Positions 1-5,190 of a stretch of DNA of 25,843 nucleotides are shown piece by piece; within the stretch, counting starts at the first letter, position 1, and every line of letters starts with the position of its first letter. Made by a program: the position numbers and the translations under genes. Origin of the DNA: RGIG3102 sp964525015 (GTDB lineage Bacteria; Bacillota; Clostridia; Oscillospirales; Ruminococcaceae); the NCBI GenBank assembly GCA_964525015.1, contig CAZGFY010000026.1, positions 1 to 25,843 of the forward strand, read 5' to 3'. The notes beneath the pieces are model-generated. The model was not told where the DNA came from. It searched no databases and saw only the letters and a program-made list of their open reading frames with translations.

Positions 1-51
1 AAGGGACTGAAAATCCCTGTGTCGTTGGTTCGATTCCGACCGGGGGCACCA
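1..51 (+). tRNA. tRNA-Phe (anticodon GAA), 5' half cut off by the window edge
   Basis: The visible part runs from the anticodon arm to the encoded CCA end. A 5-bp anticodon stem (AGGGA/TCCCT) encloses the loop CTGAAAA, which places GAA at positions 34-36 and so reads Phe codons. A 5-nt variable loop, a T-arm with the TTCGATT loop and the acceptor strand CGGGGGC-A-CCA follow in normal order. The acceptor 5' strand, D-arm and promoter lie outside the window. Confidence 0.93.
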
Positions 52-56
52 TAAAT

Positions 57-96
57 AAAAGCTGTACATCTTAGATGTATAGCTTTTATTTTTTTT
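57..96 (+). terminator. Rho-independent terminator of the tRNA-Phe transcript
   Basis: A 14-bp stem (57-70 with 74-87, one G-T pair) closes a 3-nt loop and runs into a T-rich tract at 84-96. It begins six bases after the tRNA CCA, so it ends the tRNA transcript. Confidence 0.85.
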
Positions 97-103
97 GAAT
101 AAA

Positions 104-179
104 GGTCGGGAATCGAAAGCTGGCTCATAGAAACAGTCCAGTGGACTGTTTCAACCAGCGTGGCTTTTGCGCACAAAAG
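104..179. repeat. Structured non-coding element after tRNA-Phe, possibly a dispersed repeat
   Basis: Bases 104-117 are an inverted copy of the tRNA T-arm (29-41) with one extra G. An outer stem GCTGG (119-123) / CCAGC (155-159) follows and encloses a perfect 11-bp inverted repeat with a 1-nt spacer (130-140 / 142-152). A smaller hairpin CTTTTG-CGCA-CAAAAG lies at 164-179. A 17-bp direct repeat of the terminator's 3' part (tatagcttttatttttt, 79-95 and 204-220) flanks the element. One plus frame reads RNSPVDCFNQRGFCAQK before a stop but has no start codon, so I do not call a gene. I have the impression, which I could not check, that this peptide string recurs as spurious small ORFs in Clostridia. 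The remaining bases (221-300) show nothing I recognise. Confidence 0.5.
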
Positions 180-310
180 TGATGAATACCGGTGATGTGA
201 TACTATAGCTTTTATTTTTTGCATTGCTTTTAGTGGTTGAGTGTATATAAGTGGAATACTATAGATATATTAAAGAATGTGAGTAATATCACAGATATAA
301 GCATTTGATA

Positions 311-339
311 TTGACAAATCTTTATAAAATTAGTATATT
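311..339 (+). promoter_or_regulatory. Promoter of the ferredoxin-membrane Fe-S-arsR operon
   Basis: A perfect -35 box TTGACA (311-316) is separated by 17 bp from a -10 box TATATT (334-339). The operon's first start codon is about 38 bp further on. No competing promoter of this quality lies nearby. Confidence 0.8.
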
Positions 340-360
340 AGTAATTGCTGATATACTAAT
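329..360. promoter_or_regulatory. Inverted-repeat operator overlapping the -10 box, probable ArsR binding site
   Basis: ATTAGTATAT (329-338) and ATATACTAAT (351-360) are perfect inverted copies around a 12-bp spacer. A nested, slightly imperfect pair TATATTAG / CTGATATA lies at 334-341 / 348-355. The dyad covers the -10 box and start point, where a bound repressor would block RNA polymerase. ArsR-family proteins bind AT-rich dyads of this kind, and an arsR gene is the third gene of the operon. Autorepression is therefore inferred. Confidence 0.65.
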
Positions 361-377
361 GAAAGAGGTTTGAAAGA

Positions 378-590
378 ATGATAAAGAAAAAAAGATTAGC
401 TGTAATTGATGATTTATGTGTTGCCTGTGGTAGTTGTATGAAAGTTTGTCCGTTTAATGCAATATCTATAACTAATGGGATAAAAGCTAGTGTAAATAAA
501 GAAAAATGTGTGGGCTGTGCAAAGTGTAGCAAGGTTTGTCCTGCAAGTGTTATAGAAATAGCAGTCTTGGAGGTGCAAAATGAAAACTAA
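378..590 (+). CDS. 2[4Fe-4S] ferredoxin
   Basis: A 70-residue bacterial dicluster ferredoxin. Two CxxCxxCxxxCP motifs are complete: Cys14, 17, 20, 24 followed by Pro25, and Cys44, 47, 50, 54 followed by Pro55. Each set of three plus the distal cysteine of the other normally binds one [4Fe-4S] cluster. It is cytosolic, with no signal or membrane segment. The start is supported by AAAGAGG nine to ten bases upstream. The next gene overlaps its end by 11 bp, so the two are translationally coupled and probably work as a pair, the ferredoxin supplying or taking electrons from the membrane protein. The redox partner and substrate are not shown by the sequence. Confidence 0.93.
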   Translation: MIKKKRLAVIDDLCVACGSCMKVCPFNAISITNGIKASVNKEKCVGCAKCSKVCPASVIEIAVLEVQNEN

Positions 591-1155
591 AAAATGGTAT
601 GATTATTTATGGATAGTAGAAATTACTTATTTTGTTTTAGGATTTTTTAATATTCTTTTTGCATGGCTTGGAATGATATTCTTTTTAACCCCATTAATTA
701 TAGCAATTTTTACGGGGAATAAGGGATATTGTCATAACTTTTGTGGGAGAGGTCAATTATTTAGTGTTTTAGGAAGTAAATTTTCTAAAAATAAACCACT
801 ACCTAATTTTATTAAAACAAAAGTATTTAGGTATGGATTTTTATTGTTTTTTATGGTAATGTTTATAAATATGGTATTTACAACTTATTTAGTTTTTATA
901 GGGAGTGAAAACTTATCAAATGTTATCACTATATTGTGGACGTTTAAATTGCCGTGGGAATTTATAAATACTGCTATGGTGCCAGACTGGATAGCACAGT
1001 ATGCCTTTGGGTTTTATAGTGTTATGCTAACTTCAAATATCTTAGGTATACTAACAATGGTATTTTATAAACCAAGAGGATTTTGCGTATACTGCCCAAT
1101 GGGAACAATGACTCAAAGTATATGTATTATCAAAAATAAAAAAGAGGAAGATTAA
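580..1155 (+). CDS. Polytopic membrane [4Fe-4S] protein (NapH/CcoG-like membrane part)
   Basis: A 191-residue protein with about four hydrophobic segments (roughly 10-46, 83-108, 114-130 and 140-163). It has two cysteine pairs at membrane boundaries: Cys51-x3-Cys55 followed by GRG, and Cys169-xx-Cys172-Pro. This is the pattern of the membrane module of NapH/NosR/CcoG-type ferredoxin proteins, in which such cysteines hold a cluster near the membrane face. The soluble ferredoxin domain that usually forms the tail of those proteins is missing here and is instead the separate upstream gene, which looks like a split polyferredoxin. GGAGGT lies six bases before the ATG, inside the ferredoxin gene. 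It probably passes electrons between the cytosol and a membrane or extracellular acceptor. The acceptor is unknown. Confidence 0.75.
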   Translation: MKTKKWYDYLWIVEITYFVLGFFNILFAWLGMIFFLTPLIIAIFTGNKGYCHNFCGRGQLFSVLGSKFSKNKPLPNFIKTKVFRYGFLLFFMVMFINMVFTTYLVFIGSENLSNVITILWTFKLPWEFINTAMVPDWIAQYAFGFYSVMLTSNILGILTMVFYKPRGFCVYCPMGTMTQSICIIKNKKEED

Positions 1156-1159
1156 TTAA

Positions 1160-1468
1160 ATGGAAGAAATGAAAGAAAAGGCAAAAGATATAGCAGATTT
1201 ATTAAAACTAGTGGCTAATGAAAATAGGCTTTTAATTCTATGCGAACTTTCAAAAGAGCCACAAACAGTTAGTTCATTACTAGAAAAGCTTAAAATTACC
1301 CAATCAGGACTTTCTCAGCATTTATCACTTCTAAAAGCAAATGGAATTCTTGATTATGATAAAAAAGCTCAGACAATAACGTATAATGTTAAAGATGAAA
1401 GAATTTTAGTTTTATTAAATACCATCAAAGAAACTTATTGTAATGAAAAAAATAACTTGCATTATTAA
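1160..1468 (+). CDS. ArsR-family winged-helix repressor, candidate persulfide/sulfide sensor
   Basis: A 102-residue ArsR/SmtB-type protein. The recognition helix covers about residues 46-60 (TQSGLSQHLSLLK), with the beta wing at about 63-77. The metal-binding ELCVCDL motif of arsenic and cadmium sensors is absent. Instead Cys28 sits in the helix-2 motif LILCEL and Cys94 in the C-terminal helix motif YC. These two cysteines are 66 residues apart, the same as Cys41/Cys107 of SqrR and the matching pair of BigR, which form a tetrasulfide bridge on exposure to persulfides and leave DNA. The start follows AGAGGA by about 11 bases, and the gene begins 4 bp after the membrane Fe-S gene. It probably represses its own operon through the dyad at 329-360. 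Sulfur sensing is an inference. Confidence 0.85.
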   Translation: MEEMKEKAKDIADLLKLVANENRLLILCELSKEPQTVSSLLEKLKITQSGLSQHLSLLKANGILDYDKKAQTITYNVKDERILVLLNTIKETYCNEKNNLHY

Positions 1469-1485
1469 AAGTTTTGTAATATAAT
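1457..1485 (+). promoter_or_regulatory. Promoter of the TPP-riboswitch operon
   Basis: TTGCAT (1457-1462), a 17-bp spacer and the perfect -10 box TATAAT (1480-1485) lie just upstream of the riboswitch. The -35 box overlaps the last codons of arsR. Transcription would begin near 1492, at the 5' edge of the aptamer. Confidence 0.8.
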
Positions 1486-1494
1486 GTTTTAAGA

Positions 1495-1580
1495 TACAAG
1501 GGGAGCTGATAAATCAGCTGAGATAGAATTGTGAATTTTGACCCTTAACCTGATTTGGATAATGCCAACGTAGGGATGTA
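1495..1580 (+). promoter_or_regulatory. TPP riboswitch (THI element)
   Basis: The core has the hallmark segments in order: GGGG-AGC at 1500-1506, CTGAGA after a hairpin (AGCTGA-TAAA-TCAGCT at 1504-1519), ACCCTTAACCTGATTTGGAT at 1541-1560, and AATGCCAACGTAGGGA at 1561-1576. Helix P1 is formed by TACA (1495-1498) with TGTA (1577-1580). This aptamer binds thiamine pyrophosphate. In Firmicutes it usually favours a downstream terminator when TPP is bound, and such a terminator follows at 1611-1645. Confidence 0.97.
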
Positions 1581-1610
1581 GAGAAAATATGATTTTATTT
1601 TACTATATTA

Positions 1611-1645
1611 AAAACCTATTGCTTTGGCGATAGGTTTTATTTTGT
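1611..1645 (+). terminator. Riboswitch-controlled intrinsic terminator
   Basis: AAAACCTAT (1611-1619) pairs perfectly with ATAGGTTTT (1630-1638) around a 10-nt loop and runs into a T-rich tract. It lies between the aptamer and the first gene, so it is the likely off-switch when TPP is plentiful. Confidence 0.85.
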
Positions 1646-1671
1646 TGTAAAAAATTTTGAAAAGGATAGCT

Positions 1672-2427
1672 ATGATTTTGAATAAGAATAAAAATATTTC
1701 AGTTTTAGTAATATTAGCACTTCTTTTAATATGGGAAATAGCTGTTTTTGCTTTTGAAATTCCATTATATGTGTTGCCATCACCAGTAGATATACTAAAA
1801 GCTTTAATAAAAGATTTTAATGAGATTTTAATGCACAGTATGGTAACTTTCTATGAAGCGATTCTAGGGATGATAATTGCCCTTGTTTTAGCAGTTGTGC
1901 TTTCTGTGTTGATGGATAAGTTTTCACTTGTTAGAGATGTTATATACCCAATATTAGTGGTAACGCAAACAGTTCCTATGATAGTACTCGCACCTATATT
2001 TGTTATTTATCTTGGATTTGGGCTTATGCCAAAGATTGTAACGGTTGTTTTAATGTGTTTTTTCCCAATAGTTGTGAATTTTTCAGATGGATTAATGAGT
2101 GTTGATAAAGAATATGTTAATTTAGCACGCAGTTATGGTGCAAGTAGCTTTAAAATTTATAAAATAATTAAAATTCCAGCTGCAATCCCATCACTTTTTT
2201 CAGGGGTTAAAGTTGCTGCTACATACAGTATTTCGGGCGCAGTTGTTGGAGAATGGGTGGCAGCCCAGGAAGGACTTGGATATTATCTAATAAGAGCAAA
2301 AAATGCCTATATGCTAGACACAGCTTTTGCGTGTGTTTTAATGATTGTAATTTTAAGTTTATTAATGAACTTAATAATAAAAATTATAATACTTTTTCAA
2401 AGTCCGTATCTTAGAAAAAGTTTATAG
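1672..2427 (+). CDS. thiX: ABC transporter permease, thiamine-pyrimidine uptake (ThiX type)
   Basis: A 251-residue integral membrane protein of the SsuC/TauC/ThiX permease family. It has about six hydrophobic helices and the EAA loop (NLARSYGASSFKIYKIIKIP) that docks on the ATPase. I chose the ATG at 1672, with AAAAGG six bases upstream, over a TTG at 1657 that has no ribosome binding site. Its place directly behind a TPP riboswitch and ahead of a THI5-like binding protein and an ATPase marks it as the channel of a pyrimidine-precursor importer, for example for hydroxymethylpyrimidine or its formylamino derivative. The exact substrate cannot be read from the sequence. Confidence 0.88.
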   Translation: MILNKNKNISVLVILALLLIWEIAVFAFEIPLYVLPSPVDILKALIKDFNEILMHSMVTFYEAILGMIIALVLAVVLSVLMDKFSLVRDVIYPILVVTQTVPMIVLAPIFVIYLGFGLMPKIVTVVLMCFFPIVVNFSDGLMSVDKEYVNLARSYGASSFKIYKIIKIPAAIPSLFSGVKVAATYSISGAVVGEWVAAQEGLGYYLIRAKNAYMLDTAFACVLMIVILSLLMNLIIKIIILFQSPYLRKSL

Positions 2428-2500
2428 ATAAAAAACAAATTTAAAAAGGAAAATAGCTTGAAAATTAAATTCAAACTATAAGAAAGGACTGGAAATTAAA

Positions 2501-3538
2501 ATGAAAAAACTTATCAGCATTATTCTTTTATTAGCTACGATTATAAGCCTTACAGCTTGTGCTAGCGAGGAAGCAACAGTAACAGAAGAAACAACAACTA
2601 CAACAGGAGAAACCACCACCCAAGAAACAACAACCGAATTAACAGATGTAACTGTTATATTAGATTATGTTGCAAACACAAACCACACTGGAATGTTTGT
2701 GGCACTTGAAAAAGGATATTATGAAGAAGTAGGGCTTAATGTTGAAATTATTGAACCAACAGAAGGTGCAACAGCAACTTTAATAGCAGTTGGAAAAGGT
2801 GATTTTGGAATTAGCTATCAGGAAGATGTAACAGTTGCAAAGGCGAGCGAAGAGCCACTGCCAATTAAAGCTATTGCTACAATAATTCAAAATAACACAT
2901 CTGGTTTTGTTAGCTATGAAGGAAAAGGCATAACTTCTCCAGCAGATTTTGAAGGCAAAACATACGCTGGCTGGGGCGGACCTGGTGAAGCAGCTGTTCT
3001 AGAAGCAGTTATGACACAAGCTGGAGCAGATTTTTCAAAGCTTAATATGGTTATATCAGATGGTTCAGGGCTTGAGAGCTTAGAAAAAGATGTTGATATT
3101 AAATGGTTTTACGAAGGCTGGGATAGTATTAATGCTCAAATGGAAGAATTCCCTTTAAACTATATGGCTCTAAAAGATTTGGATGAAAGATTAAACTACT
3201 ACACACCAGTTATCATAACTAATAATGATATGATAGACTCTTCACCTGAAACAGTTTCAGCATTCCTATCAGCTACTGAAAAAGGATATATGGATGCAAT
3301 TAGCCAGCCGGCTGAATCAGCTGAAATATTAGCAAAATATGCACCTACATATGATATAGAATTCCTAACTCTTTCACAGGAGTATCTAGCAGATAAATAT
3401 ATGGAAGGCACACAGGAATGGGGAAGTATGAAAGCAGAAGTTTGGGATAACTACACTGAGTTTCTTTTAGAATATAATGTTATCACCGAAACTGTTGACT
3501 CTGCTGAATGCTTTACAAATGATTTTTTAAACAACTAA
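2501..3538 (+). CDS. thiY: Substrate-binding lipoprotein, NMT1/THI5-like (ThiY type)
   Basis: A 345-residue protein with a lipoprotein signal ending in the lipobox LTAC, so Cys20 would be lipidated and the protein anchored on the outer face of the membrane. A Thr/Glu-rich low-complexity linker (about residues 25-48) follows. The NMT1/THI5-like domain starts at about residue 49 and contains the family's typical start (NTNHTGMFVALEKGYYEEVGL). Members of this family bind thiamine-pyrimidine precursors; ThiY of Bacillus halodurans binds a formylamino-pyrimidine. AGAAAGGA lies 12 bases before the ATG. The gene lies between the permease and ATPase genes in one transcript under the TPP riboswitch. 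Confidence 0.88.
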   Translation: MKKLISIILLLATIISLTACASEEATVTEETTTTTGETTTQETTTELTDVTVILDYVANTNHTGMFVALEKGYYEEVGLNVEIIEPTEGATATLIAVGKGDFGISYQEDVTVAKASEEPLPIKAIATIIQNNTSGFVSYEGKGITSPADFEGKTYAGWGGPGEAAVLEAVMTQAGADFSKLNMVISDGSGLESLEKDVDIKWFYEGWDSINAQMEEFPLNYMALKDLDERLNYYTPVIITNNDMIDSSPETVSAFLSATEKGYMDAISQPAESAEILAKYAPTYDIEFLTLSQEYLADKYMEGTQEWGSMKAEVWDNYTEFLLEYNVITETVDSAECFTNDFLNN

Positions 3539-3568
3539 ACTAAACTATAAAAAAGGAATTGAATTTTT

Positions 3569-4300
3569 ATGAAACTTAGAGTGAATGATTTATCTTTTAA
3601 ATATGATGAAAAGTTAATACTAGATTCAATTTCCTTTTTTGTTAATAAAGGTGAATTTGTTAGTATTTTAGGCCCATCTGGTGCTGGAAAATCAACGATA
3701 TTAAAATTATTAACTGGTGTTTTAGATAAAGAAGTTGGAAAAATTTATCTTGATGATAAAGAGATAAACGGAATTAGCGAAGAATTTTCATATATGCCCC
3801 AAAATGATTTATTACTTCCTTGGAAAACAATTTTAGAGAATGTTTGCCTTTATGCAAGTATTCACGGTGAATTTAATAATGTGAAAGAAGATGCATTAAA
3901 TCAATTTGAAAGTTTTGGAATAAAAGGCTACGAAGATGAGTATCCAAATTCGCTTTCAGGTGGTATGAGGCAAAGAGCTGCCTTTTTAAGAACTCTTTTA
4001 TGTAAATCCGATATTTTACTACTGGATGAGCCTTTTGGTGCATTAGACGTTATTACAAGGGGTGAAATGCAAGACTGGTTACTCACTGTTAGAGAAAAAA
4101 TGAATAGAACTATTCTTTTGGTAACTCATCATATTGATGAGGCTGTATATCTTTCGGATAGAATACTTGTTTTAGATAAAGATGGTAAAGGATTTTTTAA
4201 AGAGTTTATTATAAACGAAAAAAATAAAAACCGAGAATGGCTATATAATCAAGGCGAATTGAAAATTGAAATACATAAAAGTATAATGGGTGAAAATTAG
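3569..4300 (+). CDS. thiZ: ABC transporter ATPase of the pyrimidine importer (ThiZ type)
   Basis: A 243-residue ATPase of the SsuB/TauB/ThiZ group. Visible motifs are Walker A GPSGAGKS (35-42), Q-loop Gln78, signature LSGGMRQR (129-136), Walker B ILLLDEP (149-155) and the H-loop His187. It would sit on the cytosolic face of the ThiX dimer and drive import. AAAAGGA lies 11 bases before the ATG. The following gene starts one base after its stop codon, and that gene's ribosome binding site lies inside this one, so the two are coupled. Confidence 0.92.
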   Translation: MKLRVNDLSFKYDEKLILDSISFFVNKGEFVSILGPSGAGKSTILKLLTGVLDKEVGKIYLDDKEINGISEEFSYMPQNDLLLPWKTILENVCLYASIHGEFNNVKEDALNQFESFGIKGYEDEYPNSLSGGMRQRAAFLRTLLCKSDILLLDEPFGALDVITRGEMQDWLLTVREKMNRTILLVTHHIDEAVYLSDRILVLDKDGKGFFKEFIINEKNKNREWLYNQGELKIEIHKSIMGEN

Positions 4301-4301
4301 A

Positions 4302-5039
4302 ATGGATTTTAAAACTGTAAAATTATATGATTCACATTTGCATTTTAAGGATGATGATGAAATTAAAGAATTTTTAAATTCAAATATCATTGGAGTTTAC
4401 TCAGTGAATAGAGATAGCGAATATGAAAAATTTATAGAATATCAAAATGAAAATTTAATTTTTTCAGCTGGTGTTCATCCTTGGTTTATAGAAAATCACA
4501 ATTTAGATAAAATGCAGTGTATTTTAGAAAAAGCTAGCATAATAGGAGAAATAGGTCTTGATAATATATGGTGTGATACAGATATTGATAAACAAAAGCA
4601 GGTTTTTATAAATCAATTAAAATATGCAAGTGAAAATAATAAACCGGTTATTCTGCACACAAAAGGTATGGAAGAGAAAGTTTTATCTTGTATTAGAAAA
4701 TTTGATAATAAGTATTTAGTGCACTGGTATTCCTGCGAAAAATTTATCGAAGAGTATATAAATATTGATTGTTATTTTACAATAGGACCTAGTGTTTTAT
4801 GGGATAAATCGGTTATTAATCTAGCAAAAAAAATTCCACTTGATAGATTGCTGATAGAAACAGATGGAATTTCAGCAGTTAAATGGGCATATGAAGCAAT
4901 AAATTACACTAATAAAATAACATACAGAGAAACTTTAGTTAATACTTTGAAAAGTGTATCTGAAATTAGAAATATGACTATTGAGAAAATTTGTGAAGCT
5001 GTAGAAGTTAATTTTAAAAGATTTTTTATTAATGAATAA
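4302..5039 (+). CDS. TatD-family metal-dependent hydrolase in the thiamine operon
   Basis: A 245-residue TIM-barrel hydrolase of the TatD family. All expected metal ligands are visible: His12-x-His14, Glu83 in GEIGLD, His119, His141 and Asp188 in IETDG. It differs from the canonical TatD elsewhere in this window: the sequence after IETD is GISAVKWAY rather than CPYMAPEPMRG, and identity looks low. I chose ATG 4302, nine bases behind GGGTG, over GTG 4290, which lies inside that ribosome binding site region. It is the last gene of the TPP-riboswitch operon, so it may process an imported pyrimidine, as the unrelated amidohydrolase YlmB does beside ThiXYZ in bacilli. That role is inferred; a nuclease role is the alternative. 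Confidence 0.8.
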   Translation: MDFKTVKLYDSHLHFKDDDEIKEFLNSNIIGVYSVNRDSEYEKFIEYQNENLIFSAGVHPWFIENHNLDKMQCILEKASIIGEIGLDNIWCDTDIDKQKQVFINQLKYASENNKPVILHTKGMEEKVLSCIRKFDNKYLVHWYSCEKFIEEYINIDCYFTIGPSVLWDKSVINLAKKIPLDRLLIETDGISAVKWAYEAINYTNKITYRETLVNTLKSVSEIRNMTIEKICEAVEVNFKRFFINE

Positions 5040-5050
5040 TATAATGAAAA

Positions 5051-5089
5051 CGATGTATTATAGGTAAGAGTATAATATATCGCTTTTTA
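5051..5089 (+). terminator. Terminator of the thi operon
   Basis: CGATGTATTATA (5051-5062) pairs with TATAATATATCG (5071-5082) around an 8-nt loop, with one G-T pair, and is followed by CTTTTTAT. It begins 12 bases after the TatD-like stop codon. Confidence 0.7.
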
Positions 5090-5091
5090 TA

Positions 5092-5120
5092 TTGATTTTA
5101 TATATGCAATATTATATAAT
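5092..5120 (+). promoter_or_regulatory. Promoter of the diguanylate cyclase gene
   Basis: TTGATT (5092-5097), a 17-bp spacer and TATAAT (5115-5120) lie between the thi terminator and the gene, giving a leader of about 65 nt. Confidence 0.6.
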
Positions 5121-5190
5121 ATTACATATAATTAATTAAATAACATTTTAGCGTATGAAATATTGCATTTTAAAGTGCACAAGGAGAGCT

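Noticed and set aside
99..182. Short frame containing RNSPVDCFNQRGFCAQK
   Set aside because: It has no ATG, GTG or TTG start with a ribosome binding site. The hairpin structure of the DNA explains the conservation better than coding does.
1..377. Possible integration site of a mobile element at tRNA-Phe
   Set aside because: No integrase, excisionase or phage gene follows, and the copy of the T-arm is inverted, not a direct repeat as an att site would be. It is kept as a structured element only.
1657..1671. TTG start for thiX, 15 bases upstream
   Set aside because: It has no ribosome binding site, whereas AAAAGG lies six bases before the ATG at 1672.
5155..5190. Upstream ATG for the diguanylate cyclase
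   Set aside because: The 12 extra codons contain the AAGGAG site that serves ATG 5191.
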